From Phaeodactylum tricornutum CCAP 1055/1 (lineage: Eukaryota; Bacillariophyta; Bacillariophyceae; Surirellales; Neidiaceae): a DNA stretch of 64,000 nt. A program made the position numbers and the translations under genes. The stretch lies in contig NC_011671.1 in NCBI RefSeq assembly GCF_000150955.2, positions 558,001 through 622,000 of the forward strand, in the 5' to 3' direction. Below, one piece after another: positions 21,245 through 30,911 of the stretch. The stretch's first letter is position 1; each line of letters opens with the position of its first letter. Below the pieces are notes generated by a model. The model searched no databases and was not told where the DNA came from. It saw nothing but the letters and a program-made list of their open reading frames with translations.

Positions 21245-22726
21245 ATGCCTCGAGAATATTATACCGTTCTGGTTACCTTTCTCTGTTCAATTGGCACTAC
21301 CAATGGTTTTGGTCTCGGTGTTGACTTTCAAAAAGAACAGGGCCGGGAGCATCGTCTATTTTTGAAAAGGAAATCGCGCCTGGCCTCTGCGCTGTTTATG
21401 GAGGTTCCGGTAGGAATTCCTATCGATCCCGAAGGTCGGCCATACAAATTTCCGGCCAAAGAACATTGTTCCAAATGTGGCTTATGTGAAACAAGCTACG
21501 TGGCGCGTGTGAAGGAGGCCTGCGCATTCTTGGAACCGGGCATGTCTCGGATCGACACACTCGAGACGAAAGTTCACGGCCGGCGACGAAAGACGACCGA
21601 CGACAAAACAATTGTGCAGGCTGATGAACGACGCTTTGGGGTTCAGTACCAGCCACTTCGACTCGCTCGAGGAATCAGCATGCCGGGTGCACAATGGACA
21701 GGCGTGGTGTCTTCTATTGCTATTTCGATGTTGGAGACCAGACAAGTCGATGCCGTTGCCTGTGTGGCTTCCAATGAAGAAACCTGGAGTAATCCCAATC
21801 CAATACTAGCCCAAACTACCGACGAAGTTCTGAAAGGAAGAGGTGTAAAGCCGTCTCTTGCTCCTAGTCTTAACATTCTGGACGAAGTAAAAAATGATCC
21901 ATCGATAAGGCGACTCCTGTTTTGCGGAGTTGGCTGCTCCGTCCAGGCGCTTCGTTCCATCGAAAATGAGTTGGGTATAGAAATTTTCATATTGGGCACC
22001 AATTGTGTTGATAACAGCCCTTCCCCAGGAGCTGCAGCTGCATTTATCGAGAAGGGGGCGAAGGTCTTTTCAGATTCGGTCCGTGGCTATGAGTTTATGC
22101 AGGATTTTCGTGTTCATGTCAAAACCGAGGAGACCTACTTGACAATACCTTATTTTTGTCTACCTGGCACTATTGCTGAATCGTCTATTGCCAAGTCATG
22201 CCGATCTTGTTTCGACTATACAAATGCTTTGGCGGATGTAGTGGTTGGATACATGGCAGCGCCACTTGATGGAAAGTCGAGAATGGACGAATCTTGGCAG
22301 ACTGTCACAGTCAGGAACGAACGAGGCAATCAGATGGTTGAGACTGCGATTACACAAGGACGTCTAGAAGTTGGAGACATTGTACGAGGATCTGGCGATC
22401 ACCAACAACTTGCAATTGCGACTACGAAATCCGATGCTCTTGTGCAAGCCATGGTGGGTGGCAAAGTTCAAGAGAATGGGATGCCGCTATGGCTAGGGAA
22501 CATAATGGCAACGGTTCTCCGAAAAGTTAGTGCCAAAGGAATCGCATTCGCCCGGTACAGCATTGACTACCACATAGTGAGGAACTATTTTCATGTTCTG
22601 AACGAGTGGGGCGAGCATCGCGCTCGATCCTCAACACCGCAATTCGCTTTGGAAATTGTCGACGAATACCTCGAAATGGATTCTACGCTAAAGGGATATG
22701 CCGCTAAACTTACTTCGAAACATTGA
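21245..22726 (+). CDS. HCAR / ferredoxin-type divinyl reductase family Fe-S flavoprotein, plastid-type presequence
   Basis: The start chosen is ATG 21245, giving 493 residues; an earlier in-frame ATG (21116) adds 43 residues with no targeting logic. The N-terminus (YYTVLVTFLCSIGTTNGFGL) is a signal peptide with a Gly-Phe junction, as in diatom plastid preproteins. The segment HCSKCGLCETSYVARVKEAC carries Fe-S cysteines and matches plant 7-hydroxymethyl chlorophyll a reductase and its cyanobacterial ancestor Slr1923/BciB, a ferredoxin-dependent 8-vinyl reductase, all of the FrhB (F420 hydrogenase beta) family. In a diatom, which lacks chlorophyll b, a divinyl chlorophyllide 8-vinyl reductase role is more plausible than HCAR (inference). 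It uses FAD, Fe-S and ferredoxin in the chloroplast. Confidence 0.85.
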   Translation: MPREYYTVLVTFLCSIGTTNGFGLGVDFQKEQGREHRLFLKRKSRLASALFMEVPVGIPIDPEGRPYKFPAKEHCSKCGLCETSYVARVKEACAFLEPGMSRIDTLETKVHGRRRKTTDDKTIVQADERRFGVQYQPLRLARGISMPGAQWTGVVSSIAISMLETRQVDAVACVASNEETWSNPNPILAQTTDEVLKGRGVKPSLAPSLNILDEVKNDPSIRRLLFCGVGCSVQALRSIENELGIEIFILGTNCVDNSPSPGAAAAFIEKGAKVFSDSVRGYEFMQDFRVHVKTEETYLTIPYFCLPGTIAESSIAKSCRSCFDYTNALADVVVGYMAAPLDGKSRMDESWQTVTVRNERGNQMVETAITQGRLEVGDIVRGSGDHQQLAIATTKSDALVQAMVGGKVQENGMPLWLGNIMATVLRKVSAKGIAFARYSIDYHIVRNYFHVLNEWGEHRARSSTPQFALEIVDEYLEMDSTLKGYAAKLTSKH

Positions 22727-22955
22727 CAGTGAGTTTCCTTATGACCATTCCTCGATACATAGCATTATGAGCTACTGAAATCAATATTTCTTTATATCAA
22801 CGCTTGTTCCTTTCGTACTTATCTCTCGTGCATATGCAGCAAAGGAAGGAGGGATTGGTCGCTGAACTGTAGTACTGAAAAGGAATGTTATCTAATTAGA
22901 GTTGATAGCTCGTACGTTTGATCTGAAGTAGCTATGATGGTGGGGTTGACTGCAC

Positions 22956-22967
22956 ATTCACTGTCAA
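22956..22967 (+). repeat. Dispersed 12-mer variant ATTCACTGTCAA
   Basis: One base different from ATTCACAGTCAA and about 40 bp upstream of the glutaredoxin start. The same variant occurs in the PLK coding region at 48623. Confidence 0.4.
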
Positions 22968-23005
22968 CTAACTAACAGTAACTATAACAATAACATAACA
23001 GTAAG

Positions 23006-23798
23006 ATGCTCTCAGGCAAAATCTTACCCTACCTAACAGTAAAAAAATTTCGAAGGGCTTTGTATGACCACCAGAACATGTCAGTGTCGGAAACGCATCC
23101 AGATTCGCTGCCAGTGATGAAGAGTCACGACAAAGATTGGTCAGCCAACGGGAAACGAAGGCTGGCTTTCTTTTCAATCAATATAACTCGCAATGGACTG
23201 CTTCTAATGTTGGGTTTTAACGCTCTATTCTTCTTCCTCTTGATCGCGACGTCTTGTAGGTCTGTTTGTGTAGTTCTCTTGTTTTTCGATTCCTCGAAAG
23301 CGTGCTAGCTCAACAGTTTCATTTTTCCATTTCTTGCACTGTAGCTCGGAAAATCTCTCAACTGGAGAAGATGCTAAATTGTATGTCCAGCAGCACATCT
23401 CCGGATCTGATGCCATGGTTTTTGCAAAAAGTTATTGCCCCGTGAGTGCATAGATTTTTCTTGGGCGATGGTGTAAGGTTGGCTCTCATATAATTACGTT
23501 TTGCTTTTGATAGTATTGCAAGGCAACCCGATCTCTTTTGATGCAGCTGCAAGAAGAATCCAAGACGTCGTGGACACTGGACATCGTCGATCTTGACTTG
23601 ATGCCGGAAGACGACGGGCCCTTTCTGCAAATGGAATTACTGATAGCTACGAATCAGAAAACTGTACCCAGTATCTTTATTGGCGGAGAGCACGTTGGTG
23701 GAAACTTGGAACTCCAAGCTCTATATAATTCGGGCAATCTCGAGAAAACGTTGGAAGCAGCGGCTCAACAAAGGAGGCATAAGGGTGTAACTTGGTAA
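23006..23798 (+). CDS. Membrane-anchored dithiol glutaredoxin (three exons)
   Basis: Exons 23006-23259, 23345-23441 and 23514-23798. The introns are 85 bp (GTCTGT..CTGTAG) and 72 bp (GTGAGT..GATAG). The product is 211 residues. Splicing joins SYCP and YCKAT at the second junction, rebuilding the CPYC active site across two exons. The glutathione-binding TVPSIFIGG and the GG near the C-terminus (GGEHVGGNLEL) are present. An N-terminal hydrophobic segment (LLLMLGFNALFFFLLIAT, about residues 66-83) gives a type II anchor, so it probably acts at the ER, Golgi or a plastid outer membrane. It reduces protein disulphides or glutathione adducts. ATGs at 23078 and 23117 are alternative starts that keep the anchor. 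Confidence 0.88.
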
Positions 23799-23846
23799 AT
23801 ATTGCTATTTTTATTTGCTACGAATATTCTTACCTTTTTCGAATGC

Positions 23847-24860
23847 TTAAGGATGCCACGTAACAGGAAAGTCATCATCTGGGAGCTGACCTGAATGTGG
23901 GTGATCATTGACGTAGCGTCTCCACAAACTACTTTTTTTCGCGGCACTGGTAAATTTGACCTCTGCAGGCACAAAGTGCAGACCCAATCCTCGCCTTGGG
24001 CGGACGGTACTACTATTGCGTGCTGATCCGTGCCACGTGCGCCCATTGTGAACCGAGAGTCCCCCTGCCAATAGACCTGCCATACTGACAATCTCGTAGT
24101 CTTTAATGCCTTCTAGATCTGCGGCTGATTGTAACAAGGAGTGACCATTTATGTCAAAGAACTGGCTAGCCGACCCGATTCTGCCGTCGCCCCATAAGTG
24201 GCTTCCTTTCACATACTGTAGCGGCCCAATCTCTGCATCCATATCATCGAGGGCCACCCAAACCGTAACAACATCATCGGGATCAAACATAAAGTATGGG
24301 GAATCCCTATGAAAGGTCAACGGCGGTGCATGCGGTGGCTTTGCCCATATTTGGTCTTGTGCCAGGCGGGTGCCTTGCTTCCACCCAGCCAAATCGGCGA
24401 CAAGTTTTCCCAAAGCCGGGCTCACGGCTAGTTGACGAAAGAGATAGTCCGCCTTGTGCACATTGATGACTTGAAGAACTCTGACATTTTCGTAGTTTCC
24501 GCTGAAGCCCAAGGCGCCAACCGTTCCTTTTGGTTTTCCCCTTGTTCCTCCCCGCTCGCCACATTTGCTTTCTTCGACTTGCCGTCCTCTATAGCGGGTT
24601 TTCAAAATCTTTGGAGTCTTATCAGGCTTCGAGCCTCTATCGTACCGTCCGCGAAGTATTTCTTCTAGTCGGTCGTTCAAAGAGTTGATCAAGGAACCGG
24701 GTAACACGCTTGGAAATACAACAAACCCATCCTTCTGGAACAATTCCACAATATGCCGAGGAACTACTGGTAGTGAAGGACCGTCGTCGGGTTCGCCTAT
24801 TCTTGCTCCTGATAAAGCTATAGAGAATGACCAAGGGCCCTCGGTTCTACCTTTCGACAT
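23847..24860 (-). CDS. Phytanoyl-CoA dioxygenase (PhyH) family protein
   Basis: Single exon, 337 residues from ATG 24860. Fe(II)/2-oxoglutarate oxygenase features are seen: the HxD pair His184/Asp186 in FHRDSPYF, a distal His near residue 276 in WHGSARNSS, and the 2-oxoglutarate-binding Arg shortly after (RRGLGLHF). The N-terminal FQKDGFVVFPSVL is the usual PhyH family opening. No targeting signal is evident. Substrate is not predictable, since the family acts on phytanoyl-CoA and many small molecules and natural products. It is tail-to-tail with glutaredoxin, 48 bp apart. Confidence 0.82.
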   Translation of the reverse strand: MSKGRTEGPWSFSIALSGARIGEPDDGPSLPVVPRHIVELFQKDGFVVFPSVLPGSLINSLNDRLEEILRGRYDRGSKPDKTPKILKTRYRGRQVEESKCGERGGTRGKPKGTVGALGFSGNYENVRVLQVINVHKADYLFRQLAVSPALGKLVADLAGWKQGTRLAQDQIWAKPPHAPPLTFHRDSPYFMFDPDDVVTVWVALDDMDAEIGPLQYVKGSHLWGDGRIGSASQFFDINGHSLLQSAADLEGIKDYEIVSMAGLLAGGLSVHNGRTWHGSARNSSTVRPRRGLGLHFVPAEVKFTSAAKKSSLWRRYVNDHPHSGQLPDDDFPVTWHP

Positions 24861-25352
24861 ACTGGAGACGCCCTCGCTTATACACTATGTTACGAAGAGC
24901 AATTCCCAGAGAAGAACGAGAGTCCATAGCATCTCTCTGAATGAGAAATGTCAAGTTTTTGGTGAGTATTGCGTGTGTATTGCGTGAAAGTCTCTCGCTA
25001 TCAGTCAGTGTCCGGTAGGAAAATAGAGCAAAGCATATCTTCTCAAATTTAAAATTTAACATTAGACTTACAGTTAATTGACAGCATACTTCGTGATAGT
25101 CAAAACGAAAGCCACGAAGAAAAGCGTCAGGTTCCTGGCGCATGCGTGTTCTAGGTTATTTTCCTTTTGATGTTGATTGTGGTTCCAATATAAGCAAGTA
25201 AATCGCCCGCGACATCATAGACTCGGTGCGAGGCAAAAAAGAAATTCGATAGGAATTGCAAAGAGGAGCCCGAATCTTCCGTTATTCACAGTCAAACCAA
25301 AGTATTATTCATATCTTTTGTTGTTCCAGCGTTATTTAAACAAAGCATCTAA
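24861..25352. promoter_or_regulatory. Divergent promoter region, PhyH / ankyrin gene
   Basis: About 490 bp between two start codons. A copy of ATTCACAGTCAA lies at 25284, 69 bp before the ankyrin gene start. No other site can be named. Confidence 0.4.
25284..25295 (+). repeat. Dispersed 12-mer ATTCACAGTCAA, copy 2
   Basis: Exact copy, 69 bp upstream of the ankyrin gene start. Confidence 0.5.
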
Positions 25353-26009
25353 ATGGGTGGGGAACATTTGCAATGCTGTTATCGCGAGCAGCTGGCGTAC
25401 TCCTTGTACGCTCGCTTTCGAGAGCCCAAGCTATTCAGAATGGCTGTGGATGGGAATTGGGACACAATTCCAGAGCGGTGCCTCTCTCATCCAAGGGAAG
25501 CCGCCTTTCTTCACAAATATGCTCCTTATGATACAGCATTGCACCGTGTCTTGCGGCCTACTGAGAGTGAATGTTCCTTCCGGGAGGATCTGGACGACGA
25601 CATGAAAATAGAAATTGATGGTATCAAATTCGCTGCGGTCCGGGCGCTTCTATTGGCAAATCCGGAGGCCGCTTCCATCCAGGATGCATTTGGAAGAACG
25701 CCATTACATTTGGCTTGCATAGATTCGGAAGCATGTTGCGTTGCTTCGGCGTCCTTGATTGTGAAGTCAAACCCGCAAGCTTGTTTGATTCTCGACGTGG
25801 AGAAACGCACACCCTTGCACTTTTTGTTGGCCCGAAACGACACGATTTCTCCGGAGTTTTTGGAATTGTTGGTTGCACATGGTGCGAACGCAGTTTATTT
25901 GAAAGATGCTGTCGGTGAAAGCGCAATTGACATCGTAAGACGACGCCATGATAAGATCAAAAACTCAAAACATGTTTTGGACATTTTGAAAAGAGTCGCA
26001 ACGAGCTAA
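25353..26009 (+). CDS. Small ankyrin-repeat protein, paralogue 1
   Basis: 218 residues from ATG 25353. A conserved N-terminal module (LFRMAVDGNWDTIPERC, HPREAAFLHKYAPYDTALHRVLR) precedes about three ankyrin repeats (FGRTPLHLAC, KRTPLHFLLA, GESAIDIVRR). The same architecture, with matching words, recurs in the gene at 39254-40000. This is a diatom-type family that I recall as multi-copy, of unknown function. Ankyrin repeats mediate protein binding. No signal peptide or membrane segment is present, so it is probably cytosolic or nuclear. Confidence 0.75.
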   Translation: MGGEHLQCCYREQLAYSLYARFREPKLFRMAVDGNWDTIPERCLSHPREAAFLHKYAPYDTALHRVLRPTESECSFREDLDDDMKIEIDGIKFAAVRALLLANPEAASIQDAFGRTPLHLACIDSEACCVASASLIVKSNPQACLILDVEKRTPLHFLLARNDTISPEFLELLVAHGANAVYLKDAVGESAIDIVRRRHDKIKNSKHVLDILKRVATS

Positions 26010-26153
26010 TGTGGACATCATGTGTACTGTTGATAGTTGTGTTATCGAAACCCTTGCAGTCACTTTGAATGAAACAATCCTCCACAACTCTTGAATAGAC
26101 ATTTACATACTAAAATTGATCAATGACATGTCCGCTTAGTCGACGACAAAAAC

Positions 26154-26498
26154 TCAAATCAATGGCTCTTGCAGCAAAACATTGGGATCACTGTCAATAT
26201 CCTGAACAACAACCGTCCGCTTATTTCTTACAGATTCCACTGCACCGGATCCCTTTAAAATGTTGGGGAAGAACGCATCAATGGAAACTGCAATATCGCG
26301 GTCGCCATTTTTCACGGTGCACTGTTGGTGAGTACTATCAACCAGAACCCACACTTCGTTCACGTCCGCGTGGGTTTCGAGCGGCCGAGCCAACCGTCTA
26401 TTGCGAGAGTGGATTGCGCAACAGCAAATCAGAACAAACAAAGAGGATAAGATGACGCTCGGCACGACCACTTCGCAGTCAACTTCTTCGAAACGCAT
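26154..26498 (-). CDS. Possible small single-pass membrane protein
   Basis: ATG 26498 opens 114 residues. After ten mostly acidic residues comes a hydrophobic segment (VVVPSVILSSLFVLICCCAI, about 11-30), then a basic stop-transfer motif (HSRNRR) and a soluble tail. This is a coherent membrane topology, but there is no known domain and no supporting context. It is tail-to-tail with the ankyrin gene. It may be spurious. Confidence 0.3.
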   Translation of the reverse strand: MRFEEVDCEVVVPSVILSSLFVLICCCAIHSRNRRLARPLETHADVNEVWVLVDSTHQQCTVKNGDRDIAVSIDAFFPNILKGSGAVESVRNKRTVVVQDIDSDPNVLLQEPLI

Positions 26499-27544
26499 TT
26501 AATTATCAAAAGTTGCCGTCACCACACTAGTGGGTAGGTTGGTGATGGAATCAACTGTCCTCGTTAAAAGTGTTGTTTTGAGGAAGCAATACATATTGTG
26601 AGAACCAGTTACTTTTTCTTGCCGGTTCTAGCTCGTTAACTGTTAGGTGGGGTTGAGGGGTTGTACTACGTAGGACCCCTACATTTTTCTACACGAACTT
26701 TGAAAACCAACGGGGGCCCGATAACTCCAAGCCCAAGTTCTTTCAGAGTTAGTAGAAAAGTTGTGACTGGATAAGTTCCTGGCAAAAATCTTGCTGATTA
26801 TGAGGTTGGCATATTTGCAATTAGGCTTACAATCCATTGTTCCCAATACCACATTAGGAATGTATCGTGGCATTACCAACATGCGCGACATCGCTTCGTA
26901 TCTAGGAAGTCTGACATCGCAAAAGCTTATTTTAGTAATGTTGGGCCGTTCCAGATGTTGTTGTCTTTGTCTTCACCCTGGCTTGTAACAGTGACCTATC
27001 GAAAACAGCAGACATAAGTACCTGGAATTGAAACATTTTGTGCACTCAAAATCAGAATCACTTCTACGCATTTCCCGGAAAACCAAACCGATCACAGAAA
27101 ACGCTTTTGGATTGTCTAACTGTCGCAATCATGCTATTGAATTATTTACATCATGTCTTCGCAAATATTACTACCTTGCTTAAAGAGGCGGTCGACATTG
27201 ATAAAGGGTCTCTGGTGGAGGAAAACACACAAAATAACCTCTTATAAACCGGCGGCCCTCATCCCTAATTGTGACTTGCAATCGTAAAAATGGAGCGCAG
27301 AAACCATGATTTTGTAGGATAAGGGTGAAGGGGGTTTGCGGTGTCGCACAAATGGGCTAGTCGAGGTATGGCCGTCAGGTTAATCAAAGTTTTGTACCAC
27401 GAACTCGGAAATAGGTTTGCTTTTAAAGCTATCACAAGTTTAAACTCGCATCGCAAGAAACTAACAGTTAGAATGGGATTGGAGTATTTACAAGCAGTGA
27501 GCTCTCCCATTCTTATCTATTCAAGTGTCTACCTGATCAGGTAG
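26499..27544. other. Gene-free interval
   Basis: About 1 kb upstream of the possible small gene and downstream of MCM3. ORFs here are short and unconvincing. A local inverted repeat, AGGGGT/ACCCCT, occurs near 26653-26682. Nothing else is recognised. Confidence 0.4.
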
Positions 27545-30123
27545 CTAGTTCAAAGCGTAAATGACCCCTTCCGTCAAGTGTACCCGCCCCTGGGTTTCCA
27601 TCTCGACCAGCGTGGTCTGTAAGGCATCAAGGGTTTCCAAGTCGTTTTTAGCATTGGGCAAAGCCAAACTCGCCGTCAAGGTCTCCACGTCCACCGCTCC
27701 GTCGTGTTCGGACAAGAACTGCCATATTCTCGTGGACAACACGTCGGACTTCGCGGCAGCACTCTCCAACCGAGCACGCTGTGGTGGGGACGGAGTCAGC
27801 TCTGCATCCGACTCGTCCGATACCACCGCCGGTAAGTCACGTTTGAGATTTGGGGGACTGCTCTCCTGTTCGTGATAGAGGGCGAAGCTCAGCAAGTCCA
27901 TTGCAACCACACAATCTTCGTGTTCGACGGTTGCATTCAACCGGGCCTTGGCATGAGCCGTTGCCAGACGAATGACTGTTTCTAATGAACGAGCGGTAAT
28001 GGGGAGGGTTCGGTCGTCTTGACGAGATCGCATTTCAGCGTACTTTTGGGCGATAAATTCACGTGCTGCTTCGGTAAGGACTGGCGATACGCGGGACTTC
28101 GCGTAATGCAGGTACTTGCGCAGAAAATCGTGAGTTAAAGCGTCTTCGTTGGTAGCCGCGTTTCTCCGCCGGCGTTGCCAGATCGACTGCGGTGGTGAGT
28201 GTTCTTGATCGTCGTCCGACTCGTCATCTTCACCATCATCATCTCGGTAGCGGTGTCCACCAATGACGTGAGCGGCAATAAGTCGATCCGTTTCGGGGTC
28301 CATCTGATCGAGGACTACAAAGAGCAAATCGAAACGAGAGAGCAAGGAATCCGGTAACCCAATATTCTCTTGGATTTTGCGTCGCCGGTCATACTGCCCG
28401 TAAACAGGGTTGGCGGCAGCGAGCACAGCGCAGCGAGCATTAAGACTGGCATGGATACCGGCCTTCGCGATCGTCACTGTTTGCTGCTCCATTGCCTCGT
28501 GAATGGCAACACGATCGTTCTCGCCCATTTTGTCGAATTCGTCTACGCACACGAGGCCACGGTCGGCGAGCACCATAGCACCAGCTTCGAGACGACGTTC
28601 ACGAGTGTCCGGATCTGATGTCACGGCAGCCGTCAGACCAACACCAGATGAACCTTTCCCTGTGGTTGAAACGGCCAACGGTGCAATAGTCATTGCGCTT
28701 CGTAGCAGTTGAGATTTAGCTGTCGATGGATCGCCAACCATTAGAATGTTAATATCCCCTCGTAAGTGTGTACCGTTCTCCAAGTTTTTCTCGACCCCTG
28801 CCAAGAGTTGCAATACGAGTGCCTTCTTGATAATATCATGTCCGTGTATTGATGGTGCCACGGACCGTCCCAACACATCCAGAATGTTGGGCTGAGCAGC
28901 CAACTCTTTGATATTCGGAACATCGTTTTCGTGAAAATGCAGTCTGCTTGTGCTTACCCCGATCGTCTGAACGTGGTTGACTAGCACTACAGTCCGGAAA
29001 ACTCCCGAAGAACTCTGTTGACCGTTGGAGGAAACTGCTAATGCCCGGTAAGTTCCGACTACGCGTACCCGATCCCCTGGTTTAATACGATCGACGAGGT
29101 CGTGGTCAAGCACCAGTTCGACCGATCGTGGAAGCTGTCCCATGGGAGCTTTTTCGGGCATTTCCTGCAAAACAATTGTTTGATGGTCTTTGAAGGTCGA
29201 CAGGCCGTATTCCGTTTCGAGCGCGTGCCCTTCTTTATCTTTGGTAGGGTACACAGAAGGTGTAATATGAATGACCCTATCCGGGATTTCCCGACCGGTA
29301 GTGTCGACGGCGTTAAGACCCAAGTGCGGGTCAGTAGCGTCAATGTATTCCCGAGACGAGTGTTGTGTTGTGGTTGGACAATAGTGTACAGATTGTACGA
29401 CTTTGGGTTTTATTGTAGACACTTTGGTAGCGACGCCCTCGACACACACCAACTGTCTTAAAGAAGCTGACGTAAGCTGACGAGGACTCGATGGGGATGC
29501 TCCGACTGGGCCTGTTAGCGCGACACGTATTTGTGTACCTGATAAGAAACGACCCCGCAGTAGTCGGTGAGTGCCAACGGCGATAGAAATGCACTCGGAA
29601 CAACCGCGGCGTCATTCGGCCAAGACTTTTCCACCAATGCGTTCACACGTACCTTCCTTGTCGTAGCCTGGTCGTACCTCGGCACCGACTTCGTGACAGG
29701 CTGCTTCCAAGGCTCGTAAATGGCGCAGAGGATCGAGGCGGAGTCGTTGCGAAAGCCCGGTGTCGTAGGAGCGCAGCGTGGAAAGCGAGAGTTCCACGCG
29801 CGGACAGCCACTGCCAGCGTGGCTGCGCGAGCCGCCGCTCGTTTCGTGACAATCATCAATTGCATTGGTTACCGTGGTGGTTAAGTCGAATCTCTGTAGG
29901 CCAAAGTAGAGCAAAACACAACGAGTTGAGTATTGGCAGGAAAAGGCTTTTGGCGAGGAGGCAGCCTAGCATTTTTTTGAACCGTTGCAGTCCCTCCCCT
30001 GCTTGACGAATGAGGACAGCCTAGGCCTCTCCCTACTTTCTGTTGTGCTGTCCATTCCACACGCACCTCGTTCCGTAAGAATGCCTCGTACCGGTCGCGC
30101 AAGTCCGTCAGTGTTTCTCCCAT
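27545..30123 (-). CDS. MCM3: Replicative helicase subunit MCM3 (three exons)
   Basis: Exons 30123-30037, 29893-29653 and 29538-27545. The introns are 143 bp (29894-30036, GTAGGG..CTACAG) and 114 bp (29539-29652, GTACGT..TATCAG). The product is 773 residues. The N-terminal exon starts MGETLTDLRDRYEAFL. Splicing into exon 3 restores ALTGPVGASPSSPRQLTSASL before VCVEGVATK, the MCM3 N-domain pattern. The AAA+ core has Walker A GDPSTAKSQ (about 378), Walker B VDEFDKM (about 437) and the arginine finger SRFDLLF (about 507). The acidic linker after that and the C-terminal winged helix fit MCM3. It is a subunit of the MCM2-7 DNA helicase. Divergent from RPN10. Confidence 0.95.
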
Positions 30124-30911
30124 GCTGGTGTTGGTAGTACGGCTACTACTGCTACTATAAATATGACGGTGCTTTCCCGTACGTTGACTTTGTGAATTGC
30201 CGTACCCCTTGCCTGCAGGGCACTACTTCTAAGCCTTGCAACGACGAACGTTGTGTAGACGGCACCGCAGTGTTGTTGTGATATGTTCTAAAGACAATGG
30301 AGGAGACCAAAATAGTGCAACAGTGGACGAGCGATCCAAACAAAGTGAGCGACTTTTCCGCTCTGGGAAAGAGACCGACAGCCGAAACCCAGGGGGCACT
30401 TCTGGGACGACGTTTGGCTGTTTGGGGCAAACATGGCCGGCCAACGGAACGCGTGGGACGGTCGGTGTATGATTTGGTTTGAACTACCCTATATAAGTCT
30501 TCGTATATGTTTACATTTGAATATAGTGAGACACGGATGCCCGAATGCTCCGCGCGGTACGATCTTTTCCGGGTTTTCAAGGGGACGTTCGAATTGTCAC
30601 AGGTCGGGATCGTGACTTACTCTACAACGTGACTAGATCTATCTCAGAACCCGGACTTGACCATCTTCGCAGTGCTTCCCCAGCGATCGTTTCTCTCAGG
30701 TCCAGAGGGATCCACGAAGACTGGCCATGGTGGAAGCCGAATAGGAAACATTGAAAAAACGTCTGTTATTCACAGTCAATTGCTAGAAGCAGCTACTATA
30801 CACCAGCCTTTGCTACCATTATTTGCTCTTCCTTTGCAAAAGAGAGATCCGTTCCGGTATTCTAAACGAACGTAGCAGCAAAGGAATATATATTCTTTGT
30901 TCACGATCAAG
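30124..30911. promoter_or_regulatory. Divergent promoter region, MCM3 / RPN10
   Basis: About 790 bp between the start codons of a replication gene and a proteasome gene. ATTCACAGTCAA lies at 30768. ORFs inside (for example 30155-30580) lack coding character. Confidence 0.4.
30768..30779 (+). repeat. Dispersed 12-mer ATTCACAGTCAA, copy 3
   Basis: Exact copy, 144 bp upstream of the RPN10 start. Confidence 0.5.

Noticed and set aside
23847-24860. Functional link between the PhyH enzyme and the chlorophyll-related reductase nearby (phytol breakdown)
   Set aside because: Eukaryotic neighbours need not be functionally linked, and PhyH family substrates are too diverse.
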